64,000 nt of DNA, taken from the NCBI RefSeq assembly GCF_017349315.1, contig NZ_JAFMPP010000010.1, positions 81,260 through 145,259 on the forward strand, in the 5' to 3' direction. The notes beneath the pieces were generated by a model. That model worked only from the letters and a program-made list of their open reading frames with translations, did no database searches and was not told the origin of the DNA. Shown piece after piece: positions 45,182-53,434 of this stretch; within the stretch, counting starts at the first letter, position 1; each line of letters opens with the position of its first letter. This DNA comes from Jiella flava (GTDB lineage Bacteria > Pseudomonadota > Alphaproteobacteria > Rhizobiales > Rhizobiaceae). A program made the translations under genes and the position numbers.

Positions 45182-46963
45182 ATGGTCGACTTTTTCTCGC
45201 AACATTCCGCGATCATCGGTCTGGTGATCATCAGCCTCGTCTTCGTCGCCTTCGCCCTCGAACGCTATCCACCCGAGGTGATCGCCTGCGCCGGCGCCGT
45301 GGCCTTTCTGCTGTGCGGCTATCTGACCGCCGACGAGATCCGCTCGGTCTTTTCCAACTCGGCGCCGATCACCATTGCGGCAATGTTCGTCCTCTCCGGC
45401 ACGCTGATCCGCACCGGCGTGCTCGATGCAGCGGCCAGTTGGCTGATCACCCGCGTTGCCGACCGGCCGGCCATTACCCTCATCGCCATGGCCGCCGGGG
45501 TCATCTTCGCCTCCGCCTTCATCAACAATACACCGGTCGTCGTCGTGCTGATTCCGATCGCGGTCGAGATCGCCCGAACGCTGAAGCTGTCCGAGACCCA
45601 GCTGCTAATGCCGCTGTCGTTTCTAACGATCCTCGGCGGCACCTGCTCGATCATCGGCACCTCAACCAACCTCCTCGTCGACGGTGTCGCCCGCAGCCAG
45701 GGATTGGCGCCCTTCACCATCTTCGAGATCACGCCGGTGGGCATTGTCGCGGCGATGACGGGATTGGCCTATCTCGGCCTGATTGGCTGGCGCCTGCTGC
45801 CCCATCGCGACAGCGCCGGCGCCAAGCTGGCGAAAAATGAAGAGGACGACTATTTCACCGAGGTCGTCGTGCGCGACGGCGCCAGCGCCGTCGGCAAGCG
45901 CCTTGGCGAGGTCGGACGACTGTCCGGACGCGGCATCAAGCCGATCGCGATCCGGCGCGGCTCACAGACCTTTCGCCGCGACATCGACGCCATCGCCCTG
46001 CAGAAAGGCGATCGGATCGTGATCTTCGCGACGCCCGAAGAAATCTTGACGCTCCGGGCCAGCGATAGCTTCCGCATCGCTCGCACCCAGCCTGTGCGGA
46101 CAAGCGACGAGCGGCTGGTGGTCGAAGCCACCGTCGCGCCGCATCGCCGCGGCATCGGTCGGCGGGTCTGGGAACTGACGGGCCTCTCGGGCTCCGGCGC
46201 GGCCGTCCTCGGCGTCAAGCGCCATCGCCATGTGCCGGGGCCGAGCCTGCAGGAAACCCGGCTGCGCCCGGCCGACCGACTGCTCCTCGAAGGCCCCGCC
46301 GATGCGATTGCGCAAATTTCCGAGGCGAACGACCTCGTCGGCGTCAATGTCAGTACGGCCCGACGCTTCCGGCGGGAAAAGGCGCCCTTGGCCATCCTTG
46401 CCCTGGTCGCGGTGATCGTCATCGCCGCGCTCGGCGTCACCAAGATCCAGACCGCCGCCTTCGTCGCCATCGCCGCCATCCTGCTTCTCAGGGTGATCGA
46501 CGCGGACGAGGCCTGGCGCTCGATCCGCGGCGATCTCTTGATCCTGATTTTCGCGATGCTGGCCGTCGGTACCGGGATGGAAAAGGCCGGGACGGCGGCG
46601 ATGATCGTCAACGCCGTGACACCGTTCATCGAGCATGCGCCCTATCTTGTCGTCTTGCTGGTGGTCTATGCGCTGTCGTCGCTGTTGACCGAAATCGTCA
46701 CCAACAATGCCGTGGCGGTGATCGTCACGCCGATCGCCGTGGCGTTGGCGGCCAAGCTCGGCATCGATCCGCGCGGTCTCGTCGTCGCGGTGATGTTCGG
46801 CGCCTCGGCCTCGTTCGCAACGCCCATCGGCTACCAGACCAACACGCTGGTCTACGCCGCCGGCAACTACCGCTTCGTCGACTTCGTCAAAGTGGGCCTA
46901 CCGATGAACATCATCGTCGGCATCACGACGACCGCCGCGATCTACATGTTCTATGCCGCGTAA
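45182..46963 (+). CDS. SLC13/DASS-type permease with two TrkA_C domains
   Basis: A 594-residue transporter. Two membrane halves are split by two soluble TrkA_C (RCK_C) domains (about 215-390; EVVVRDGASAVGKRLGEVGRLSGRGIKPIAIRRG and EATVAPHRRGIGRRVWELTGLSGSGAAVLGVKRH). The SNT-like signatures are FINNTPVVVVLIP, SIIGTSTNLLVDG, TEIVTNNAVAVIVTP and FATPIGYQTNTLVY. Members move dicarboxylates, sulfate or citrate, but this subgroup's substrate is not known to me. The ATG at 45182 starts at the first helix; upstream frame to 45032 lacks membrane character. No strong ribosome site is seen. Confidence 0.87.
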   Translation: MVDFFSQHSAIIGLVIISLVFVAFALERYPPEVIACAGAVAFLLCGYLTADEIRSVFSNSAPITIAAMFVLSGTLIRTGVLDAAASWLITRVADRPAITLIAMAAGVIFASAFINNTPVVVVLIPIAVEIARTLKLSETQLLMPLSFLTILGGTCSIIGTSTNLLVDGVARSQGLAPFTIFEITPVGIVAAMTGLAYLGLIGWRLLPHRDSAGAKLAKNEEDDYFTEVVVRDGASAVGKRLGEVGRLSGRGIKPIAIRRGSQTFRRDIDAIALQKGDRIVIFATPEEILTLRASDSFRIARTQPVRTSDERLVVEATVAPHRRGIGRRVWELTGLSGSGAAVLGVKRHRHVPGPSLQETRLRPADRLLLEGPADAIAQISEANDLVGVNVSTARRFRREKAPLAILALVAVIVIAALGVTKIQTAAFVAIAAILLLRVIDADEAWRSIRGDLLILIFAMLAVGTGMEKAGTAAMIVNAVTPFIEHAPYLVVLLVVYALSSLLTEIVTNNAVAVIVTPIAVALAAKLGIDPRGLVVAVMFGASASFATPIGYQTNTLVYAAGNYRFVDFVKVGLPMNIIVGITTTAAIYMFYAA

Positions 46964-46988
46964 GGTGACGCTGGCTTACAGCCTCACC

Positions 46989-47084
46989 CCGAAAATCGGA
47001 ATCGATTTTCGGCAAAGCACGACGCGTCGATTCAAAGGGTGAGAGCGCCCATTCTGCGTCCGACCGGACGCAGGGCGCTCTAGA
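46989..47084 (-). repeat. Dispersed palindromic repeat A, copy 3 (inverted)
   Basis: A minus-strand copy that reads CCGAAAATCGGAATCGATTT on plus, then CTGCGTCCGACCGGACGCAG and GGCGCTCTAGA at the end. It lies in the 129-nt gap between the convergent permease and PPDK genes, where it could also serve as a terminator-like structure. Confidence 0.85.
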
Positions 47085-47092
47085 CGAGCGGC

Positions 47093-49753
47093 TCAGCGCC
47101 GCGCCCGGCCCCGACCGGCCCGACTAAGGCGGATGGCCGACTGCGCCGCCGCCAGCCGTGCGATCGGCACGCGGAAAGGCGAACAGGACACGTAATCGAG
47201 GCCGGTTTCCTCGAAGAAGGCGATCGAATCCGGATCGCCCCCTTGCTCGCCGCAAACGCCGAGCGAAATATCCCCGCGCGTGCTGCGCGCCTTTTCACAG
47301 GCGACCGCGATCATCTCGCCGACCCCTTCGACGTCGACCGTCTGGAACGGATCGCGTTCGAGAATGCCCTGGCGCACATAGGTCGACAGGAAGTTCGCCG
47401 CGTCGTCACGGGAAATACCGTAGACAGTCTGGGTCAGATCATTGGTGCCGAATGAGAAGAACTCCGCGACCTCGGCAATGGTGTCGGCCCTGACGACGGC
47501 GCGCGGCAGTTCGATCATCGTGCCGACCAGATAGTCGATCCGATGGGCGCGCTCTTCCATGACCTGCGCCGCCACCGCGTCGATGCGCGCTTTGACGAAA
47601 TCGAGTTCGCGCCGAAGGCTGACCAGCGGCACCATGATTTCCGGCACGACCGCCGCCCCGGCGCGTTCGCCGGCCTCGATCGCCGCTTCGAAGATCGCCC
47701 GCGCCTGCATCTCGGCGATTTCCGGATAGGAAATGGCGAGCCGGCAGCCGCGATGACCGAGCATCGGATTGAATTCCTCGAGCGCCGCGATGCGCTGGCG
47801 CACCACGGCCTCATCGACTCCGAGCGTGCCGGCGGTCTCGGCGATTTCACCGTCGCTCTTGGGCAGAAATTCGTGCAAGGGCGGATCGAGCAGCCGGATC
47901 GTCACCGGCAGGCCAGCCATGATCTCGAACAGCTCGATGAAGTCGGAGCGCTGGATCGGCAGCAGCTTGTCGAGCGCCCGCCGCCGGCCGATTTCGTCCG
48001 GCGCCAAAATCATCTCACGCATTGCCTGAATGCGGTCGCCCTCGAAGAACATGTGCTCGGTACGGCAAAGCCCGATGCCCTCAGCACCGAAGCTGCGGGC
48101 AGCGCGGGCCTCGTGCGGCGTTTCGGCGTTGGTGCGCACCCCCATGCGCCGGGCCGTATCGGCAAATTCCATCAGGATCGCGAAGTCACCCGACAAACTC
48201 GGCCGGATCAGCGCCACGGCGCCCTCGATCACCTCGCCGGACGAGCCGTCGATGGTAATCTGGTCGCCTTCTTTCAAGACCTTGTCGCCGGCATGCAAAC
48301 GGCCCGTCTCCGGATTGATGCGCAGCGATCCGGCTCCGGTCACGCAAGGCTTGCCGATGCCGCGTGCCACGACCGCCGCGTGGCTGGTGGTACCGCCGCG
48401 AATGGTGACGACGCCATCGGCGACATGCATGCCGTGAATGTCTTCCGGATAGGTCTCGTTGCGCACCAGGATGACCGAGCGGTCCTCGTTCGCCAAGGCT
48501 TGCGCGCGCTCGGCGGTGAAGACGACCTCACCGGTCGCCGCCCCCGGCGAGGCGCCCATGCCGCGCGCCAGGACCGTCATCTCCCCGGCACGGTCAAGGG
48601 TCGGATGCAGGAGCAGATCGAGCGAGGCCGGATCAATCCGCAAAATTGCGTCCTGGGGCTCGATGATGCCGTCGCTGACAAGTTCGACCGCCACCCGCAC
48701 CGCTTCGCCCGCCCCGCGCCGGGCCGGGCGTGACTGCATCAGGAACAGCGCGTCATCGCCCACCATGAATTCGACTTCGACCGCATCGCCGACATGGGCC
48801 TCGATCCGCCGCACATGATGGGCCAAATCGGCAAAGACCGCCGGAAACGGCGCTGCGCCACCAGCGACCAACTGGCCAAGGTCGATGGTCTCCGGGATAT
48901 CGTCGAAGGCCTCGATCCGCCCGCCGAGCGCGAATTCGCCGGTCAGCCGCGCCTCACCGGTCGACAGATCCCGCGAGATCGCCCGGCCGCGGCCGGATTT
49001 ATGGTCGCGCTCGTTGAAGATCATCGCGTGAACGGTGACAGCGAGGCCCGCGTTCTCCGGGATCGCGTGAAGCTTACGGTACGAGGCGGCCATCGGGCTG
49101 CGCCAGCTGACAAAGCTCGCACGGATCACCTCGAGAAGCTGCTGCAGCGGCGTCTGCGGAACCAGAACGCCCAGCTCGCGGTCAAGAAAATCGTGGTAGC
49201 GGCCGATCAGCATCCGCCATTCGAGAACGGTGCGCGGCTCGCCCGACCAGCCGACCCGTTCGCTTTCGAGGTCGCAGAGATCTTCGAATTCCGCAAGATC
49301 TGCATCGAAGACAAGCGCGGCAAAACTTTCGATGAAGCGGCGATAGCTGCGGTAGGCGAAGGCGGCGTCGTCGAGTTCGGCGGCGATGATGTCGACCGTC
49401 GCATCGTTGAGGCCGACATCGAGCACACTCTCGGCAAGCCCCGGCATCGGGGCGCCGGCGCTGGTCCGCACTGCCAAAAGCAGCGGCCGCTGGTCACCGC
49501 CGAAGCGCCGGCCGGTAACCGTTTCCAGCCATTCGATCGCCTCGCCAATATCGGTCTTCAAAATTTGAGGAAGGTCACCGGCCGCGCCCTTGGTTTCGCG
49601 CCAGGCATGGGTGCCGACGGTGAAGCCTGGCGGCACCGGGGCATCGAGCGAGGCAAGCAGCGCCAGATTCGCACCCTTGTGGCCAAGCGCCTGCACGGCG
49701 TCGGCCGTCTTTTCGGCGTCGCCCTGCCGAAAGGTAAAAATCCGCTTTGGCAT
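47093..49753 (-). CDS. ppdK: Pyruvate, phosphate dikinase
   Basis: An 886-residue protein in the PPDK order: ATP-grasp N-domain (GHKGANLALLASLDAPVPPGFTV; RTSAGAPMPGLAESVLDVGLND), swivelling His domain (GGTTSHAAVVARGIGKPCVTGAG, with the phospho-His), and PEP/pyruvate TIM barrel (EGIGLCRTEHMFFEGDRI, MLGHRGCRLAISYPEIAEMQARAIFEA, FFSFGTNDLTQTVYGISRDDA, CGEQGGDPDSI). It interconverts pyruvate, ATP and phosphate with PEP, AMP and pyrophosphate. The N-domain is more divergent than usual (RTSAGAPMPGLAES where RSGARxSMPGMMDT is commonest). GGCAGG precedes the ATG at 49753. Confidence 0.92.
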   Translation of the reverse strand: MPKRIFTFRQGDAEKTADAVQALGHKGANLALLASLDAPVPPGFTVGTHAWRETKGAAGDLPQILKTDIGEAIEWLETVTGRRFGGDQRPLLLAVRTSAGAPMPGLAESVLDVGLNDATVDIIAAELDDAAFAYRSYRRFIESFAALVFDADLAEFEDLCDLESERVGWSGEPRTVLEWRMLIGRYHDFLDRELGVLVPQTPLQQLLEVIRASFVSWRSPMAASYRKLHAIPENAGLAVTVHAMIFNERDHKSGRGRAISRDLSTGEARLTGEFALGGRIEAFDDIPETIDLGQLVAGGAAPFPAVFADLAHHVRRIEAHVGDAVEVEFMVGDDALFLMQSRPARRGAGEAVRVAVELVSDGIIEPQDAILRIDPASLDLLLHPTLDRAGEMTVLARGMGASPGAATGEVVFTAERAQALANEDRSVILVRNETYPEDIHGMHVADGVVTIRGGTTSHAAVVARGIGKPCVTGAGSLRINPETGRLHAGDKVLKEGDQITIDGSSGEVIEGAVALIRPSLSGDFAILMEFADTARRMGVRTNAETPHEARAARSFGAEGIGLCRTEHMFFEGDRIQAMREMILAPDEIGRRRALDKLLPIQRSDFIELFEIMAGLPVTIRLLDPPLHEFLPKSDGEIAETAGTLGVDEAVVRQRIAALEEFNPMLGHRGCRLAISYPEIAEMQARAIFEAAIEAGERAGAAVVPEIMVPLVSLRRELDFVKARIDAVAAQVMEERAHRIDYLVGTMIELPRAVVRADTIAEVAEFFSFGTNDLTQTVYGISRDDAANFLSTYVRQGILERDPFQTVDVEGVGEMIAVACEKARSTRGDISLGVCGEQGGDPDSIAFFEETGLDYVSCSPFRVPIARLAAAQSAIRLSRAGRGRARR

Positions 49754-49916
49754 CGCCTGCCGTACCGTTATTCGCACTGATCGAACGGCCGCATCCTGCG
49801 GCTCTCACCGGTCTAGACCAAAAACCATCGGCCGCCAATTGTTGCAATGCAATAAGCCTGAACGGCAGCAGCTGAACGCACCGCTTTCGGCAACGGTCGT
49901 CGCCGCCATGACGAAG

Positions 49917-49948
49917 AAAAGGGCCGGAATCCGAAGATCCCGGCCCTT
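49917..49948 (-). terminator. Rho-independent terminator of the dsbA gene
   Basis: On the minus strand AAGGGCCGG and CCGGCCCTT form a 9-bp stem with a 12-nt loop, followed by TTTCTTC. It lies about 25 nt beyond the stop codon of the thiol oxidoreductase. Confidence 0.8.
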
Positions 49949-49973
49949 GGCTTGAGCGCGATCGGCGTATCGA

Positions 49974-50795
49974 TCACATATGGGCTTCAATAACGGCCGC
50001 CATTTCATTCGGCTCCAGCGCACCCGGATATTTGTCGCCGTTGACGAAGAAGGTGGGCGTCGCGTTCACGCCGAATTCCTTTTCGCCGCGCTGCTGAACG
50101 GCAATCACCTTTTTCTGCAGCTCTTTGTCGTTGAGGCAGGCCTTGAACTGATCCTCGGACATCCCGGCAAGCCGCGAGATCTTCAACAGCTCGGCCGAAG
50201 CCTGGTCGGAATAGGCCCATTGCGGCTGCTGGTCGAACAGCACGTCGACCATCGCCGTGCGCTTGGCCTCGTCGCCCTCACCGGCGCAGCGGGCGAGCAT
50301 GAAGGCCGCCAGGGCGCGCGGATCGAACGGGAATTCGCGGATGATCAGCTTCGCCTTGCCGGTGTCGATGAACTCCTTCTTGATCGTCGGATAGGAGTTC
50401 TGATGGAAGTCGCGGCAGTGGCTGCAGGTCATCGAGGCGTATTCAACGATGGTGACCGGCGCGTCCTTTTTGCCGATGACGATGTCCGGCAGCGCGTCAG
50501 CCGCCATCAGCTTGGCAACGTCGACATGCCCCTGGGATTCCGGTGCCTTGACCGCGGCATCGGAGGAGCCGTCGGTCTTGGCCGTCGCGCCTTCGCTCGC
50601 CGTTGCCGGAGTGCCGGCCTGGCCCATGGGGGTGGCCTTGTCGGCGCTGCTCGCCTGAGCGATGAGCGTGGCATGATCCGCCGCGCGCGCACTCTGCCCG
50701 CCCATCGTGGCGACAAGCGCCATGCCGCTCACGGCAAGGGCGATCGCCGCCAGGCGCGAACGCATGAACGGGCGGTGCGAAAACTGAAGTTTCAT
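49974..50795 (-). CDS. Periplasmic DsbA-family thiol:disulfide oxidoreductase
   Basis: A 273-residue protein. A signal peptide (MRSRLAAIALAVSGMALVATMGGQSARAADH) is followed by an Ala/Thr/Gly-rich linker (to about 95) and a DsbA/Thioredoxin_4 domain with VEYASMTCSHCRDFHQ (CSHC at 124-127) and the cis-proline loop VNATPTFFVNG. It should form or shuffle disulfides in the periplasm. The ATG at 50795 is chosen with GAGGAG upstream; a GTG two codons earlier is less well spaced. It follows the DUF721 gene by 134 nt on the same strand, a pairing common in this class. Confidence 0.9.
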   Translation of the reverse strand: MKLQFSHRPFMRSRLAAIALAVSGMALVATMGGQSARAADHATLIAQASSADKATPMGQAGTPATASEGATAKTDGSSDAAVKAPESQGHVDVAKLMAADALPDIVIGKKDAPVTIVEYASMTCSHCRDFHQNSYPTIKKEFIDTGKAKLIIREFPFDPRALAAFMLARCAGEGDEAKRTAMVDVLFDQQPQWAYSDQASAELLKISRLAGMSEDQFKACLNDKELQKKVIAVQQRGEKEFGVNATPTFFVNGDKYPGALEPNEMAAVIEAHM

Positions 50796-50929
50796 GGACA
50801 CACTTTCTCCTCAATGCCGATGCCGCTTTGCCGGCGGTGTATAAAACAATCGGGCGCATTTAAAGACGCTCGAGCCGAGTTTGGCGCCGTGCTGACGCCG
50901 TTGTGTTTGCCCGAGCGGCGACGCAGCGT

Positions 50930-51478
50930 TCATTCCTGCGATCGCTTGGCCGGCATCCGGCTGAGAGTGGAAGCGGCAAAAGCGGCCAGCGCCGCCTTCA
51001 GCTTGGGGTCTTCGATCCGCGCGACCATCTGCGAAATTCGCGCCTCATCGGCCGCGTTCAGCGACCGGGTGCGCGGCCGCAGATCGCGCTTGGCGACGGC
51101 AACGGGCTTTTGCACGAAGCGCAGCCGCGCGACGGCGTAAAAGCCGAAGAACGCGTTGACGCGGCCAAGAATTTCCGCGGTCTGATGCTGCAGACGCAGC
51201 GCCGCTCGAGGTTCGGCGGCGATCACCAGCGTCGCCGGTTCGAAGGGTTCGCCAGCCGCGCGATCGCGCGGCCATTGGAGCTTTTCCGGACGGGTGGTCT
51301 CGGCGAGCCGATCACCGACGATCCCGCTCCAGGCCGCGACGAGGCCGGTGGTCATGCCGGCCTTGCGCCGAAGGATCGGATCCATCAGCGCGCCGCTGAG
51401 TTCCGCCAGCGGCCGTGCGCCACGCGGATGCCGGCCGGCAGGCTTTCGCTCGTTCTCGTCCTGATCGCCCCGCGCCAT
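50930..51478 (-). CDS. DUF721 protein (DciA-like)
   Basis: A 182-residue protein. The DUF721 core is ALMDPILRRKAGMTTGLVAAWSGIVGDRLAETTRPEKLQWPR, with LVIAAEPRAALRLQHQTAEILGRVNAFFGFYAVARLRFVQ. The family includes DciA, which loads the replicative helicase in bacteria without DnaC; this alphaproteobacterial branch is larger and less studied. The ATG at 51478 fits the domain; the frame continues upstream to 51748 in opposition to mutY and is not coding there. Divergent from mutY across 194 nt. Confidence 0.82.
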   Translation of the reverse strand: MARGDQDENERKPAGRHPRGARPLAELSGALMDPILRRKAGMTTGLVAAWSGIVGDRLAETTRPEKLQWPRDRAAGEPFEPATLVIAAEPRAALRLQHQTAEILGRVNAFFGFYAVARLRFVQKPVAVAKRDLRPRTRSLNAADEARISQMVARIEDPKLKAALAAFAASTLSRMPAKRSQE

Positions 51479-51672
51479 GATCTCACGCCGCTCCAATCCG
51501 CTTGGGCGATGGCATAGCGCGACGCGGTCGTTCGCCGCAACCGCTTCCTCATTCGCGGCAGGCGGCAGCGCGCGGTTGCCAAGCCGACATCGGCATCCTA
51601 CCAGCATCGGCACACGGGCCTCGGCCTGCTCCGACATGCCCAACCCTTTTGCCCGGAACCGCTCTGCCCGCC

Positions 51673-52779
51673 ATGCCGACCATCGATCCGACGGCTTTTT
51701 CGACTGCGCTGCTTGCCTGGTACGACGATCATCATCGCGACCTGCCATGGCGGGTCTCGCCGCGCGATCGCGCGGCAGGCCGCAAGCCCGATCCCTACCG
51801 GGTCTGGCTGTCGGAAGTCATGCTGCAGCAGACCACGGTCGCGGCGGTCAAAGCCTATTTCGAAACCTTTACCCGGCGCTGGCCACAGATCGCCAATCTC
51901 GCCCAGGCGCCGGAGTCGGACGTACTCTCGGCTTGGGCGGGCCTTGGCTATTACGCCCGGGCGCGCAACCTGCATGCCTGCGCCCGGACGGTCCACGCCG
52001 CGTATGGCGATCGGTTTCCCGAAACAGCGGCCGCGCTCAAGGCGCTGCCGGGCGTCGGCGACTACACCTCGGCCGCGATCGCGGCGATCGCCTTTGACGA
52101 GCCCGCGGCGGTCGTCGATGGCAATGTCGAGCGGGTGATCACCCGGCTGATCGCGCTCGAAACACCCCTGCCCCGCGCCAAGCCCCAAATCCGTCACCAG
52201 GCGGAGCAGTTGACGCCGGATCATCGCCCCGGCGATTTCGCCCAGGCGATGATGGATCTCGGCGCCATGATCTGCACACCAAGACGACCCGCCTGCGGGA
52301 TCTGTCCCGTCGACGTGTTCTGCACCGCGACGCGCACCGCAAAGGCCGAGCGTTTTCCGATCAAAGAGAAGAAGAAGCCCATCCCGGAGCGAAGCGGAGC
52401 GGCTTTCGTCGCCTTTCGCCGCGATGGCGCTGTGTTTCTGCGCCAGCGCCCCGGCTCCGGCATGCTCGGCGGCATGAGCGAGCCGCCGAGCACTGACTGG
52501 TCGGCCCGCACCGACGGCGCCACCGGCAGAGACGCCGCGCCATTTTCGGCCGATTGGCAGCAGGCCGGCACGATCGAGCACGGCTTCACCCATTTTCGCC
52601 TGACGCTGGAGGTCTGGCGCGCCGACGATGTCGCCGAGGCGGCGGTCGGCGGGCGCGTCGCGGGCTGGTGGTCCGGCCCCGATCAGATTGACGGGGAAGC
52701 CCTTCCAACTGTCATGAAAAAGGTTTTGAAGGCTGCGACAAGAGGCCGGAGCGAAGCCTCGCGCCGACGCAAAACCTAA
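51673..52779 (+). CDS. mutY: A/G-specific adenine DNA glycosylase MutY
   Basis: A 368-residue glycosylase. The start AFSTALLAWYDDHHRDLPWR and WLSEVMLQQTTVAAVKAYFETF carry the catalytic Glu (VMLQQT motif). The helix-hairpin-helix is LPGVGDYTSAAIAAIAF, the catalytic Asp is in AVVDGNVERVITR, and the iron-sulfur cysteines are CTPRRPACGICPVDVFC. A C-terminal NUDIX-like domain recognises 8-oxoguanine. It removes adenine mispaired with 8-oxoG. It starts at the ATG at 51673; the frame runs upstream to 51502 over sequence antisense to the DUF721 promoter. Confidence 0.95.
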   Translation: MPTIDPTAFSTALLAWYDDHHRDLPWRVSPRDRAAGRKPDPYRVWLSEVMLQQTTVAAVKAYFETFTRRWPQIANLAQAPESDVLSAWAGLGYYARARNLHACARTVHAAYGDRFPETAAALKALPGVGDYTSAAIAAIAFDEPAAVVDGNVERVITRLIALETPLPRAKPQIRHQAEQLTPDHRPGDFAQAMMDLGAMICTPRRPACGICPVDVFCTATRTAKAERFPIKEKKKPIPERSGAAFVAFRRDGAVFLRQRPGSGMLGGMSEPPSTDWSARTDGATGRDAAPFSADWQQAGTIEHGFTHFRLTLEVWRADDVAEAAVGGRVAGWWSGPDQIDGEALPTVMKKVLKAATRGRSEASRRRKT

Positions 52780-52800
52780 ACATCCCAAACGGAGCGCCCT

Positions 52801-53427
52801 ATGGTCATCGACCGTCCGCAGCATGTCGTCTTCGACATTGGCCGCGTCCTCATCCACTACGACCCTCACATCCCGTTCCGCGCCATCATTCCCGACGACG
52901 AGGAGCGGGCCTTCTTTCTGCGCGAGGTCTGCTCCCATGATTGGAATGTCGAGCAGGATCGCGGCCGCAGCTGGGCGGACGCGGAAGCCGAGGCGATCGC
53001 CCGCCATCCCGATCGTGCCGACCAGATCCGCACCTTCCGGCAGCAATGGGTGCAGATGGTTCCCCACGCCTATGACGGCAGCGTCGCGATCATGCGCAGC
53101 CTGATTGCGGCCGGCATCGACGTGACCATGCTGACCAATTTCGCCAGTGATACCTTTCGCGAGGCCCGGGCGCTCTATCCCTTCCTCGACGAGCCGCGCG
53201 GCGTCACGGTGTCCGGCGAGATCCGGCAGATCAAGCCGGATCGGGCGATTTACGACATCCACGCCGAACGCTTCGGGCTGGATCCGGCCAAGACCCTTTT
53301 CATCGACGACACGGTTAAAAACGTCGATGGCGCCAAGGCCGCCGGCTGGCAGGCCGTGCATTTCACCTCACCGGACCAGCTCTACGCCGATCTTTGCGAG
53401 CGCGGCCTCAAGATCCCGCGTCCCTGA
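52801..53427 (+). CDS. HAD-IA family phosphatase (YihX/haloacid-dehalogenase-like)
   Basis: A 208-residue HAD hydrolase. Motif I is HVVFDIGRVLIHYD, motif II is in MLTNFASDTF, the motif III lysine in IRQIKPDRAIYD, and motif IV is LFIDDTVKNVDGAKAAGWQAVHF. The layout resembles YihX-type sugar phosphatases. It follows mutY by 21 nt with GGAGCG just before the ATG, so the two likely share a transcript. The natural substrate is unknown. Confidence 0.85.
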   Translation: MVIDRPQHVVFDIGRVLIHYDPHIPFRAIIPDDEERAFFLREVCSHDWNVEQDRGRSWADAEAEAIARHPDRADQIRTFRQQWVQMVPHAYDGSVAIMRSLIAAGIDVTMLTNFASDTFREARALYPFLDEPRGVTVSGEIRQIKPDRAIYDIHAERFGLDPAKTLFIDDTVKNVDGAKAAGWQAVHFTSPDQLYADLCERGLKIPRP

Positions 53428-53434
53428 TCGCGCG

